DNA of 64,000 bases from Ciceribacter sichuanensis (GTDB lineage Bacteria; Pseudomonadota; Alphaproteobacteria; Rhizobiales; Rhizobiaceae), in NCBI RefSeq assembly GCF_024055605.1, contig NZ_JAMXLX010000006.1, forward strand, positions 186,001 through 250,000. The letters are read 5' to 3'. The position numbers and the translations under genes were made by a program. The notes under the pieces are model-generated. The model made no database searches and was not told the origin of the DNA. It was given only the letters and a program-made list of their open reading frames with translations. This document shows positions 7,847 through 16,579 of the stretch, piece after piece (position 1 is the first letter of the stretch; the number at the start of each line of letters is the position of its first letter).

Positions 7847-8770
7847 CTATTCCCTGTTCAACGCCGCCTGCAGGGTCTGGCGCATTTCGGCGGCGACGTC
7901 GGAAAGCGTGGCGATAACCCGCTCCGCCAGTCGCGAACGGCTGCTCTTGGCCGGGCGCCAGACCACGAGCGCATAGGGAACGCTGACGCCGAGGCGGCGC
8001 AGCACGACGCCCTTGCCGATGTGGTTTTCCGCCGTCAGCGGATTGATGATCGAGACGCCGAGCCCTGCCGAAACCATGGAGCAGACGCTGGCCGCCGTCG
8101 TGGTTTCGACGGCGTAGCTGCGGGTAATGCCGGCCTCGAAGAAGATGTCGTCCAGCTTTCGCCTGTAGGGGTCGTCCTGGGAGAAATAGACGAAGGGTTC
8201 GTTGTTGAAATCCTCCGGCAGCAGGACCTTTTTTCCCGCGAGAGGGTGGCCGATCGGCAGCACGCAGACCAGTTCGCCGACCTCGATATTCTGGCTGATG
8301 ACGCCCTGCTGTTCGAACCGTCCCTCGGTGACGCCGAGATCGAAGACGGTGGTCGACACCTCGTGCTGCAGCGAAAGTTCTTCCAGCGAATGGAGGGAGA
8401 GATGCACGGCCGGGCGCTGTTTCTGAAGCCTCTGGGCGACGCGGGGCATGACGGATTCGGCGAAGGCCGGAATGGTGGCGATGCGGAAGTTCGCAGCATT
8501 GTAGGTGCGGATCGCAGATGCCGCGCGGCTGATCTCGTCCATGCCGACAAAGGACCGGCGCACCACCTCATGCAGCAGCAATGCCTGGTTGGTGGGGGTG
8601 AGACGCTTGCCGAAACGCAGGAACAGATCGAAGCCGATCCGCTGTTCCATTTCGCGCAATTCGCGGCTGATCGTCGGCTGGGAAGTCCCGAGTGCGGCGG
8701 CGGCTGCCGTCACGCTCTTGTTGACCATCACCGCGTTGAAAACCTCGATCTGGCGCTGGTTGAGACGCAT
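7847..8770 (-). CDS. LysR-type regulator, divergent from the lysA-like gene
   Basis: A 307-aa LTTR. It has a winged helix-turn-helix at about residues 1-60 (QIEVFNAVMVNKSVTAAAAALGTSQPTISREL) and a type 2 periplasmic-binding-like effector domain after it. The ATG at 8770 has GGAGAAGG upstream; a longer reading frame to 8827 has no such site. Lying back to back with a diaminopimelate-decarboxylase-like gene copies the E. coli lysR-lysA layout, where LysR activates lysA in response to diaminopimelate. Here the divergent gene heads a peptide-transport cluster, so this protein may control the whole 9-18 kb unit. Confidence 0.85.
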   Translation of the reverse strand: MRLNQRQIEVFNAVMVNKSVTAAAAALGTSQPTISRELREMEQRIGFDLFLRFGKRLTPTNQALLLHEVVRRSFVGMDEISRAASAIRTYNAANFRIATIPAFAESVMPRVAQRLQKQRPAVHLSLHSLEELSLQHEVSTTVFDLGVTEGRFEQQGVISQNIEVGELVCVLPIGHPLAGKKVLLPEDFNNEPFVYFSQDDPYRRKLDDIFFEAGITRSYAVETTTAASVCSMVSAGLGVSIINPLTAENHIGKGVVLRRLGVSVPYALVVWRPAKSSRSRLAERVIATLSDVAAEMRQTLQAALNRE

Positions 8771-8860
8771 CGCCGGTTCCTTCTCCCTGAAGCCGGGAAA
8801 AGGGCTTTTGTTCTGGCGGTTTTCCACCCCTCCCGGAAATGACGAACATCAATGTCAGCC

Positions 8861-8880
8861 ATTTTGCATATATCAAAAAT
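8861..8880. promoter_or_regulatory. Candidate LysR-type operator
   Basis: ATTTTG and CAAAAAT flank a 7-nt AT-rich centre (CATATAT), forming a dyad with the T-N11-A character of LysR-type sites. It lies in the 204-bp divergent region between the lysR and lysA-like genes, about 95 bp before the latter. Binding is inferred. Confidence 0.4.
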
Positions 8881-8974
8881 GAATAAGACGGCTTTAGCAA
8901 TTATTTCCCAAGCATGACAATATCTGAAATCACTCACGCATTCGACGGCCGGACAGGCCGACATTCGTGATGGG

Positions 8975-10318
8975 ATGACACGATACATGGCAATGACGAC
9001 CCCCCGGAAAATTCAGCCAGACCAGCAGGCGTGGTTTCACTATCGCGCCGGCGAACTGCATGTGGAAGGCCTCTGTCTTACCGACATCGCGAGGGAGGTT
9101 CCGACCCCGTTCTACTGCTATTCGGCAGAGGCGATGCGCTGGGCTTATTCCGTTCTTTCCGATGCGCTGAGCCCCATCGGCGTATCGATCTGTTTCGCGG
9201 TGAAGGCGAACAGCAACATCGCCGTTCTGCGGCTCCTGTCCGAACTCGGTTGCGGCATGGACATCGTCTCCGGCGGTGAACTGGAGCGGGCGCTGGCCGC
9301 CGGCGCGCCATCCTCGCGGATCATCTTTTCCGGTGTCGGCAAGACGCGGGCCGAAATCGCCCATGCTCTCGAAACCGGCATTCACCAGATCAACGTCGAA
9401 TCCGCTGCCGAAATCGAAGTGATCGCCGAGGTCGCCCGCTCTCTCGGACGCCGCGCCACCATTGCGCTGCGGGTCAACCCGGATGTCGACGCCAAGACCC
9501 ATGCCAAGATCACCACGGCGACGAAGGACAGCAAGTTCGGCATCGCCATCGACGATATTCCCGAACTCTACGCAAAGGCTGCCGCACGGCCGGAGCTCGA
9601 TGTACAGGGGCTGGCCGTTCATATCGGATCGCAGGTTCAGGATCTTTCTCCGTTCCGCCGCGCCTTCGCCTCGATGGCAGGGATGGTGACGGCGCTGCGT
9701 GCCAAGGGGCTCGAGGTTCCGCGGCTCGATCTCGGCGGCGGCATCGGCATCGCCTTCGGCGACAATCCGGGTCCGGATATCGCCGAATATGCCTCGATCG
9801 TCGCTGAAACCGTCGGCGATCTCGGCTGTCAGCTGACCGTGGAGCCGGGTCGCTGGCTGGTTGGCCGCGCCGGGCTTCTGGTCACCGAACTGCTTTATCT
9901 CAAGGACGGTCAGGACGGTTACGTCGCCATCGTCGATGCGGGCATGAACGATCTCATGCGCCCCGCGCTTTATGATGCCAAACACCCCGTTCTGCCGTTT
10001 CATCAGGCGAAGGGCGCGGCCGTATCGCCCCGCTACCGGATCGTCGGGCCGATCTGCGAAAGCTCTGATGATTTCGGCGCCTATGAAGGGCTCGGCGAGC
10101 TGAATGCCGGCGATCTCCTGACGTTCGACTGCGCCGGCGCTTACGGCGCCTCGATGGCATCGACCTACAATTCGCGCGATCTCGTGGCCGAGGTGCTGGT
10201 GGATGGCGATCACTTCCGCACCATCCGCCGCCGGCAGAACATTCGCGAAGTGCTGGAGCTCGAAGATACCGGCAATTGGCAGAACGGCCCTGCCCCGGCG
10301 AAGAAGGCTGCCGGCTGA
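8975..10318 (+). CDS. lysA: Diaminopimelate decarboxylase-like PLP enzyme
   Basis: A 447-aa alanine-racemase-fold type III PLP decarboxylase. The residues expected for LysA are present: PLP Lys77 in FAVKANSN, His216 in HIGSQ, the GGG loop (254-256), EPGR (290-293), catalytic Cys361 in CESSD and Tyr390. The reaction would be meso-diaminopimelate to L-lysine plus CO2 in the cytoplasm. The start is uncertain: ATG 8975, 8987 and 8993 are all possible and none has a strong ribosome site. It is divergent from lysR and lies 130 bp before a peptide importer operon, unlike a housekeeping lysA, so it may be a second copy used in catabolism of diaminopimelate-containing peptides. A related D-amino-acid or ornithine-type substrate cannot be excluded. 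Confidence 0.8.
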   Translation: MTRYMAMTTPRKIQPDQQAWFHYRAGELHVEGLCLTDIAREVPTPFYCYSAEAMRWAYSVLSDALSPIGVSICFAVKANSNIAVLRLLSELGCGMDIVSGGELERALAAGAPSSRIIFSGVGKTRAEIAHALETGIHQINVESAAEIEVIAEVARSLGRRATIALRVNPDVDAKTHAKITTATKDSKFGIAIDDIPELYAKAAARPELDVQGLAVHIGSQVQDLSPFRRAFASMAGMVTALRAKGLEVPRLDLGGGIGIAFGDNPGPDIAEYASIVAETVGDLGCQLTVEPGRWLVGRAGLLVTELLYLKDGQDGYVAIVDAGMNDLMRPALYDAKHPVLPFHQAKGAAVSPRYRIVGPICESSDDFGAYEGLGELNAGDLLTFDCAGAYGASMASTYNSRDLVAEVLVDGDHFRTIRRRQNIREVLELEDTGNWQNGPAPAKKAAG

Positions 10319-10326
10319 ACATCTTG

Positions 10327-10415
10327 CACGGCCCGATCCCCTGGGAGGGACGGGCCGTGAACCGTTCCGGTCCGGAACGAACCGCGGATGCGGGGCCGAT
10401 GCCCCGCATCCGCGG
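10327..10415 (+). terminator. Triple hairpin between the lysA-like gene and the peptide SBP gene
   Basis: Three successive dyads follow the stop: 10327-10359 (9-bp stem CACGGCCCG / CGGGCCGTG), a short GTTCCGG-T-CCGGAAC, and 10382-10415, a perfect 15-bp stem (CCGCGGATGCGGGGC and its complement) with a CGAT loop. No T-run follows, so termination may be partial or Rho-aided, or the block may stabilise or process the RNA. Confidence 0.55.
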
Positions 10416-10448
10416 ATTGGGGAACTAACAAAGAAGAAGGAGAACTGA

Positions 10449-12035
10449 ATGCTTGATAAACTGAAACTCCTGGTGACGACCGGCCTTCTCGGCCTGACGT
10501 TGATGTCGCCGGCTCTTGCCGCCGACCACACGCTGCGGATCGCCTATACCGAAGATCCGAAGACGGCCGACGTCCAGAAGACCTCGGATGCCTACACGCT
10601 GCCGCTCAACCTCTTCGACCGTCTCGTCGAAGCCGAGACCAGCGGCCCCGGCCAGTCGAAGCTCACCGCCGGCCTCGCCGAGAGCTGGGACGTTTCGGAA
10701 GACGGCAAGACCTACACCTTCCACCTGCGCAAGGGCGTTCTGTTCCACAATGGCGAAGAACTGAAGGCCGATGACGTCGTCTTCACCTTCGACCGCATGC
10801 TGGACCCGAAGACCAAGGCGCTCGGCACCGATATTCTCGATTTCGTCGATGGCGCCAGCGAGCGTCTGGACGGAACCGCCACCTCCGTTCGCGGCCTGCA
10901 GGCCGTCGACGATTACACGGTCAAGATCGTCCTGAAGGAGCCCTATGCCGCGTTCATCGCGCTGATGGCGAGTCCGCAGGCCTCGATCTTCAATCGCAAG
11001 TTCACCGAGCCGCTCGGCGACCAGTTCGGCCTTTCGCCGGAGACTACCAACGGTACCGGCCCGTTCGTTCTCAAGGAATATAACCTGAACGACAGCCAGG
11101 TCATGGAAGCCAACGAGAACTACTACAAGGGCCGGCCGAAGCTGGACCGGATCGTGGTGCGCGTCGTGGCCGATGCCGAAACCCTGCGCATGCTGTTCGA
11201 ATCCGACGAACTCGACGTGTTCGACGTCGACTACGCCACGACGCAGCTGCCCTACTTCCTCTCCAGCGACAAGTGGAAGGACCAGATCCGCTCCGGCCCG
11301 CGCGTCGGCATCTACTATTACAACATCAACCAGGCGGTGAAGCCCTTCGACGACGTGCGCGTCCGCAAGGCCTTCCAGATGGCGATCAACCGCCAGGAAA
11401 TCCTCGAGAAGAACTTCTACGGCAAGGGCATGATCGAAAACGGCGTCATGCCGCGCGGTGTGACCTGCTATGCTCCGGCGACCCCGATCGAGTACAATCC
11501 GGAAAAGGCCAAGCAGCTTCTGGCCGAAGCCGGCTATCCGAACGGCGTCGACATCAACCTAACGCAGGTCAGCAGCTGGTCGTCGAAGTGGTCTGACATG
11601 AACCAGATCATCCAGTCCCAGATCAAGGCGTCCGGTTTCAACGCCCAGATCAAGATGATGGACGAGTCTGCCTACCTCGACGCCCGCAAGGCCGGCACCG
11701 TCGATAACTACACGCAGACCTGGTCGGCCGACTTCAACGACCCGGACAACTTCTTCTACACCTTCTTCAGCAAGAGCGGCACGGCCGTGCGCGGCTACAA
11801 CAACAACGATCCGGAAGTCTTCGCAGCACTCGACAAGGCGCGCACGATGACCAATGCCGACGAGCGTTGCGCCCTCTACCAGAAGATGAACGAGCGGATC
11901 GTGCAGGAAGATGCGGCCTGGGTACCGCTGTTCAGCCTCGATCACACCTATGTCGTACAGCCGCGCGTGAAGAACTTCACCGTTCCGTGGAACGGCTGGA
12001 GCGACATGAGCTACTACCAGATGGAAGTCGAGTAA
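10449..12035 (+). CDS. Peptide ABC transporter substrate-binding protein (SBP_bac_5)
   Basis: A 528-aa periplasmic binding protein of the DppA/OppA family. A signal peptide is clear (LKLLVTTGLLGLTLMSPALAA, cleavage before about residue 26). Family blocks include SWDVSEDGKTYTFHLRKGV and the C-terminal VPLFSLDHTYVVQP. It would capture short peptides and feed the permeases encoded just downstream. The AGAAGGAG site fits ATG 10449. A 12-bp stem-loop follows the stop, probably helping to make more of this subunit than of the membrane parts. Substrate choice cannot be read from sequence, but the operon partners point to peptides with D-residues. Confidence 0.88.
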   Translation: MLDKLKLLVTTGLLGLTLMSPALAADHTLRIAYTEDPKTADVQKTSDAYTLPLNLFDRLVEAETSGPGQSKLTAGLAESWDVSEDGKTYTFHLRKGVLFHNGEELKADDVVFTFDRMLDPKTKALGTDILDFVDGASERLDGTATSVRGLQAVDDYTVKIVLKEPYAAFIALMASPQASIFNRKFTEPLGDQFGLSPETTNGTGPFVLKEYNLNDSQVMEANENYYKGRPKLDRIVVRVVADAETLRMLFESDELDVFDVDYATTQLPYFLSSDKWKDQIRSGPRVGIYYYNINQAVKPFDDVRVRKAFQMAINRQEILEKNFYGKGMIENGVMPRGVTCYAPATPIEYNPEKAKQLLAEAGYPNGVDINLTQVSSWSSKWSDMNQIIQSQIKASGFNAQIKMMDESAYLDARKAGTVDNYTQTWSADFNDPDNFFYTFFSKSGTAVRGYNNNDPEVFAALDKARTMTNADERCALYQKMNERIVQEDAAWVPLFSLDHTYVVQPRVKNFTVPWNGWSDMSYYQMEVE

Positions 12036-12045
12036 GACCTATTGC

Positions 12046-12073
12046 GCGGCGGGTCTCGTTGGAGATCCGCCGC
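12046..12073 (+). terminator. Stem-loop after the SBP gene
   Basis: A 12-bp stem (GCGGCGGGTCTC / GAGATCCGCCGC, one G-T pair) with a GTTG loop sits between the binding-protein and permease genes. It is more likely an attenuating or RNA-stabilising hairpin than a full terminator. Confidence 0.5.
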
Positions 12074-12165
12074 CTCCGCCTGCTCTCGTCCATCCTTCCC
12101 GGTTCCTTGAAGCCCGCACCGGTGCGGCCTTCGATCCGGCGACCGACCATGAAAGAAACCCACCG

Positions 12166-13104
12166 ATGCTGATGTTTGCTATAAAGCGCATCGCGGCTTC
12201 GATCCCTGTTCTGATCGGCATCACTGCGCTGCTCTTCGTCATGCTGAACGTCATTCCGGGCGATCCGATCGCGCTCCTGATGAAGGAGCATGCGAGCCCC
12301 GAGGTTATCGAGCGCGTGCGCGCCCAGATGCATCTCGACGATCCGCTCATCACCCGCTACTTCCGCTTCCTCGCGGGCGCGGTGCAGGGCGATCTCGGCA
12401 TGTCGATCAAGCTGAACCGCAGCGTGACGACGCTGATCCTCAACGCCTTCCCGAACACGCTCTATCTGGCGGTCTGTGCGGCAATCGTCTCATGGGTGAT
12501 CGGCATTCCGGTGGGGGTTCTCTCGGCCGTGCGGCGCGATTCCGCGCTCGACCATTTCTTCATGGGCTTTTCGCTGCTCGGCGTTTCCATGCCGATCTTC
12601 TGGTCGGCGCTTTTGATGCAGTACATCTTCGCGCTCAAGCTGAAGTGGCTGCCCGTTTCCGGCTTCTACGGCTTCGAATACGTGATCATGCCGGCCATCG
12701 TGCTGGGCTGGAGTTCGGCGGGCGTCATTGCGCGCCTCACCCGCTCGAGCCTTCTGGAAGTCATGCGGCACGACTATATCCGCACCGCCCGCGCCAAGGG
12801 CCTGCGCGAGATCAAGGTCATCATGCGCCATGCGCTGAAGAATTCGCTCATTCCGGTGGTGACGATCATGGCGATCCAGGTGGCGAGCCTGCTGTCCGGC
12901 GCGGTCATCACCGAGGCGATCTTCGGCATTCCCGGCGTCGGCCGTATCTCCGTCAACGCCATCCAGGCCCGCGACATGCCGCTGCTTCAGGGATCGGTTC
13001 TCTTTGCCACGGCGCTGGTCATTTTCGGCAATCTGGTGGCCGACATTCTCTATTCCGTTCTCGATCCCCGCATCCGCCACCAGATGAAGGGAGGCGCGAA
13101 ATGA
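12166..13104 (+). CDS. Peptide ABC transporter permease (DppB type)
   Basis: A 312-aa inner-membrane permease with six hydrophobic segments. The EAA loop (SSLLEVMRHDYIRTARAKGL ... HALKNSLIPV) contacts the ATPase. The length and the N-terminal IKRIAASIPVLIGIT are typical of DppB/OppB. ATG 12172 is an alternative start; neither has a strong ribosome site. Its stop overlaps the start of the next permease gene (ATGA), so the two are translationally coupled, as expected for a heterodimeric channel. Confidence 0.88.
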   Translation: MLMFAIKRIAASIPVLIGITALLFVMLNVIPGDPIALLMKEHASPEVIERVRAQMHLDDPLITRYFRFLAGAVQGDLGMSIKLNRSVTTLILNAFPNTLYLAVCAAIVSWVIGIPVGVLSAVRRDSALDHFFMGFSLLGVSMPIFWSALLMQYIFALKLKWLPVSGFYGFEYVIMPAIVLGWSSAGVIARLTRSSLLEVMRHDYIRTARAKGLREIKVIMRHALKNSLIPVVTIMAIQVASLLSGAVITEAIFGIPGVGRISVNAIQARDMPLLQGSVLFATALVIFGNLVADILYSVLDPRIRHQMKGGAK

Positions 13105-13991
13105 CCGAAGTGACCGCAGCTCCGGAAGACATCATCGAAAGCGTGGAAAGCGACAGCTTCCTGCGCGACACCATTCGGGTCTTCCGCAAGAACAAGATGG
13201 CGATGGTGGGCCTGATCCTCGTCAGCCTGCTCTTCCTCGTCGCCTTCTTCATCCCGATCATCAGCCCGCACGATCCTTACCGGGTGGCGCTGGACGAACA
13301 GTTCCTACCGCCGTCTTCCAGCTACTGGCTCGGCACCGACAATTTCGGCCGTGACCTGCTGACCCGCATTCTCTATGGCGCGCGCATCTCGCTGCTGGTG
13401 GGTATCGTGCCGAGCTTCATCTCGCTGATGATCGGCGCTGTCATGGGCATCGTCAGCGGCTATTACGGCGGCAAGATCGATTTCATCATCATGCGGCTGG
13501 CCGACACGATGATCGCCTTTCCCTCGCTGCTGCTGGCGATGGTGGTGATGTATACGCTCGGCGCCAACCTCTTCAACATCTTCATCGCGCTCAGCCTCGT
13601 CGGCTGGGCAGGCGTTGCGCGCGTCGTCCGCTCGCAGACGCTGGCGCTGAAGGAGAAGGAGTTCATCGAGGCCGCCCGCGCCGTCGGAACGACGAGGGCG
13701 AAGATCATGGTCCGCCACATCTTCCCGAACATCGTGCCGACGCTGATCGTTCTCTTCTCGCTCAGCATTCCCGAGGCGATCATGTGGGAATCGAGCCTCT
13801 CCTTCCTCGGCGTCGGGGTTCAGCCGCCGGAAGCGAGCTGGGGCCTCTTGGTCGCAAAGGGCAAGGAATACCTGTTCGCCTCGCCGCTCGTCGCCATCAT
13901 GCCCGGCGTCGCGATCTTGATCACGGTGCTTGCATTCAATTTCATCGGCGACGGTCTGCGCGACGCGCTCGACCCCTACATGAAGGACTGA
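13101..13991 (+). CDS. Peptide ABC transporter permease (DppC type)
   Basis: A 296-aa partner permease. It has the long N-terminal cytosolic tail and OppC-type N-terminal region (FLRDTIRVFRKNKMAMVG), the family segment WLGTDNFGRDLLTRILYGARISL, and an EAA loop (EFIEAARAVGTTRAKIMVRHIFPN). ATG 13101 overlaps the preceding stop and follows a GGAGG site. It forms the second half of the membrane channel with DppB. Confidence 0.88.
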   Translation: MTEVTAAPEDIIESVESDSFLRDTIRVFRKNKMAMVGLILVSLLFLVAFFIPIISPHDPYRVALDEQFLPPSSSYWLGTDNFGRDLLTRILYGARISLLVGIVPSFISLMIGAVMGIVSGYYGGKIDFIIMRLADTMIAFPSLLLAMVVMYTLGANLFNIFIALSLVGWAGVARVVRSQTLALKEKEFIEAARAVGTTRAKIMVRHIFPNIVPTLIVLFSLSIPEAIMWESSLSFLGVGVQPPEASWGLLVAKGKEYLFASPLVAIMPGVAILITVLAFNFIGDGLRDALDPYMKD

Positions 13992-13995
13992 AGCC

Positions 13996-15000
13996 GTGAC
14001 GATGACGGATCAAAACCAGTTGCTGAGCGTGCGCAACCTGCGCACCGATTTCCGCGGCCATCGCGGTGCCGTGCGGGTGGTGGACAATGTGTCCTTCGAC
14101 GTTGGCCGCGGCCGGATCGTCGGCCTCGTCGGGGAATCCGGCTCCGGCAAGAGCGTCACCTCGCTCTCGCTGATGGGCCTCGTGGCGTCGCCCTCCGGCC
14201 TTGTTACCGCCGACAGCATCATGTTCGACGGGAGCGATCTGACCAAGCTCACCCCCGACCAGCTGCGCCACAAGCGCGGCCGCGACATGTCCATGGTCTT
14301 CCAGGAGCCGATGACCTCGCTCAACCCTGTGCGCACCATGGTGCAGCAGGTCGGCGAACCCCTGTCCATCCATACGGATCTCGGCCGGCGCGCCATTCGC
14401 GACAAGGTGCTGCACATGTTTGAGACGGTGGGCATCCCCGAGCCCGCCGCGCGTCTCGACGCCTATCCGCACGAGCTCTCGGGCGGCCTCCGCCAGCGTG
14501 CGATGATTGCGATGGGCCTCATCTGTGAGCCTAAGCTGCTGATCGCCGACGAGCCGACGACGGCGCTCGACGTGACCACGCAGGCCCAGATCCTGCGGCT
14601 GATGGTGGCGCTGCGCGACCGGATCGGCACGGCGATCATCATGATCACCCACGATCTCGGCATCATCGCCGAGATGTGCGACGAGGTGAACGTGATGTAT
14701 GCAGGCCAGATCGTCGAGCAGGCCGATGTCTTCGACCTCTTCGATCGGCCGTCGCATCCCTATACCCGCGGCCTGCTCGCCTCTATCCCGAAGGCCACGG
14801 AAAAGCGCACCGGCGAGCGCATGAGCAGCATCAAGGGCGTCGTGCCCAATCTGGCCAAGCTGCCGCAGGGCTGTCGGTTCCACCCCCGCTGCGGCGACGC
14901 CATGCCGATCTGCAGCGTCAAGTCGCCGGAACTCGTCGATCTCGGAAAAGGCCACAAGGCCCGCTGCTGGCTCCACGACAAGCAGGGAGCCGCGGCATGA
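13996..15000 (+). CDS. Peptide ABC transporter ATPase (DppD type)
   Basis: A 334-aa ATPase. It has Walker A GESGSGKS (46-53), signature LSGGLRQR, Walker B LLIADEP, and the C-terminal oligopeptide-transporter extension with cysteines (CRFHPRCGDAMPIC). GTG 13996 is chosen because GAAGG lies eight bases before it; ATG 14002 is the alternative. It powers import together with the DppF-type subunit, whose start overlaps its stop. Confidence 0.88.
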   Translation: MTMTDQNQLLSVRNLRTDFRGHRGAVRVVDNVSFDVGRGRIVGLVGESGSGKSVTSLSLMGLVASPSGLVTADSIMFDGSDLTKLTPDQLRHKRGRDMSMVFQEPMTSLNPVRTMVQQVGEPLSIHTDLGRRAIRDKVLHMFETVGIPEPAARLDAYPHELSGGLRQRAMIAMGLICEPKLLIADEPTTALDVTTQAQILRLMVALRDRIGTAIIMITHDLGIIAEMCDEVNVMYAGQIVEQADVFDLFDRPSHPYTRGLLASIPKATEKRTGERMSSIKGVVPNLAKLPQGCRFHPRCGDAMPICSVKSPELVDLGKGHKARCWLHDKQGAAA

Positions 15001-15971
15001 GCGAAGTCCTCATTTCCACCGACCAGCTGACCAAGTATTACCGCATGAGCGCCGGCTTCCTCGGCTCGCGCGACAAGGTGATCCGGGCAGTCGACGGCGT
15101 CAGCCTCGAAATCTACGAGCGGGAAACCTTCGCGCTGGTGGGCGAATCCGGCTGCGGCAAGACCACGCTCGGGCGTGCCATGCTGCGGCTGGTGGAGCGC
15201 ACCGCCGGCAGCGTCAACTATCGCGGACAGGACCTTCATTCGCTCGACGAAGGCTCGATGCGGGCGCTGCGCAAGAAGCTGCAGATCGTGTTCCAGGATC
15301 CGTTCGCCTCGCTCAATCCGCGCATGCGGGTGAAGGACATTCTCGCCGAACCGTTGAGGGCGCATTCCTACGGGACAGAAGCCCAGATCGAGGAACGCTG
15401 CCAGGAACTGCTCGAAGTGGTGGGCCTGCGACCGCACCTGATGCGGCACTATCCGCACCAGTTCAGCGGCGGCCAGCGGCAGCGCATCGGCATTGCGCGA
15501 GCGCTCGCCAACAACCCGGAATTCGTCGTCTGTGACGAGGCCGTGTCGGCGCTTGACGTATCGATCCAGGCGCAGGTGCTGAACCTCCTGCGCGACCTGC
15601 AGGAACAGCTGAAGCTGACCTACCTGTTCATCACCCACGATCTCAGCGTGGTCAGGCAGTTTGCCGATCGCATCGGGGTGATGTTCCTCGGGCGGCTGGT
15701 GGAAGTGGGGACCACGGAAGAGATCTTCTCCAATCCGCGCCATCCTTATACCATGTTCCTGATTTCGGCCGTGCCGCGCGCCGATCCGCATCAGCGTAAC
15801 CGCGAGCGTCCGGTGCTGGTGGGCGACATTCCGAGCCCGGTGAACCTGCCGAGCGGCTGTCGCTTCCACACGCGCTGCCCCTATGCCAAGGATATCTGCC
15901 GCACGGAAGATCCGGCGCTGGTGACCAATGACGGCCGGGGCGTCGCCTGTCATTTTCCGCTGGGCGAATAA
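14997..15971 (+). CDS. Peptide ABC transporter ATPase (DppF type)
   Basis: A 324-aa ATPase. It has Walker A GESGCGKTT (49-57), signature FSGGQRQRIGIARAL and Walker B FVVCDEA, in which Ala replaces the usual Pro after the catalytic Glu. The C-terminal extension CRFHTRCPYAKDIC is typical of the second ATPase of Dpp/Opp systems. ATG 14997 overlaps the DppD stop. With it the importer is complete: one SBP, two permeases and two ATPases in standard order. Confidence 0.88.
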   Translation: MSEVLISTDQLTKYYRMSAGFLGSRDKVIRAVDGVSLEIYERETFALVGESGCGKTTLGRAMLRLVERTAGSVNYRGQDLHSLDEGSMRALRKKLQIVFQDPFASLNPRMRVKDILAEPLRAHSYGTEAQIEERCQELLEVVGLRPHLMRHYPHQFSGGQRQRIGIARALANNPEFVVCDEAVSALDVSIQAQVLNLLRDLQEQLKLTYLFITHDLSVVRQFADRIGVMFLGRLVEVGTTEEIFSNPRHPYTMFLISAVPRADPHQRNRERPVLVGDIPSPVNLPSGCRFHTRCPYAKDICRTEDPALVTNDGRGVACHFPLGE

Positions 15972-16007
15972 GCCCGGCGGCTCTGTAAGGTTAGGGAAGG
16001 AAAGAAC

Positions 16008-16523
16008 GTGGACCTGATCGTGAAGAAGATCGGCGACGAGCTGTGGGAAGCCCGTCATGGCGACCGGAGCTGGCGTTGCGCCGTTGGCCGCGGCGGCATT
16101 CATCTCGAAAAGACCGAAGGCGACGGCGTGAGCCCGGTCGGCTGCTGGCCGATCCGGCATGTCTATTACCGCGCCGACCGCATGGAAAAACCCGCGACCG
16201 CCCTGCCCTGCACGCCCATCGACCGCCTCGACGGCTGGTGCGACGAGCCTTCCGATCCGCAGTACAACCGCAAGATTCGGCTTCCCTACGCGGCAAGCCA
16301 TGAGGAGCTGTGGCGGGAAGACGAAGTCTACGACATCGTCGTGGTGCTCGGCCAGAACGACGATCCGGTGGTGCCGGGCGCCGGCAGCGCGATCTTCCTG
16401 CATCTCGCACGCGAGAACTATTCGCCGACGGCCGGCTGCGCAGCACTTTCCCGCGAGGACCTTCTGGAATTTCTGGCTCGGGCCGGACCGTCCGTCAGCC
16501 TCTGCTTCAGCGACGCGGCCTGA
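16008..16523 (+). CDS. YkuD-fold (L,D-transpeptidase-like) protein without signal peptide
   Basis: A 171-aa protein with the L,D-transpeptidase catalytic motif: His132 (IFLHLA) followed by Thr141-Ala-Gly143-Cys144 and AAL. Family enzymes cut or link meso-diaminopimelate-containing stem peptides outside the cytoplasm, yet this one has no signal peptide or membrane anchor and would stay in the cytosol. The start is GTG 16008 with a strong GGAAGG site. It lies 36 bp after dppF and 56 bp before a D-aminopeptidase gene. I infer an L,D-carboxypeptidase-like or peptide-processing role on imported peptides; that activity is not proven by sequence. Confidence 0.75.
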   Translation: MDLIVKKIGDELWEARHGDRSWRCAVGRGGIHLEKTEGDGVSPVGCWPIRHVYYRADRMEKPATALPCTPIDRLDGWCDEPSDPQYNRKIRLPYAASHEELWREDEVYDIVVVLGQNDDPVVPGAGSAIFLHLARENYSPTAGCAALSREDLLEFLARAGPSVSLCFSDAA

Positions 16524-16579
16524 TCCCGCGTCGCATTCAACTCGCTACCCTTCATTGATAGAAATCCGGATACCTCGTC

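Noticed and set aside
14760..16403. Long minus-strand frame opposite the DppF and YkuD genes
   Set aside because: It is antisense to two well-supported genes and its product shows no domain.
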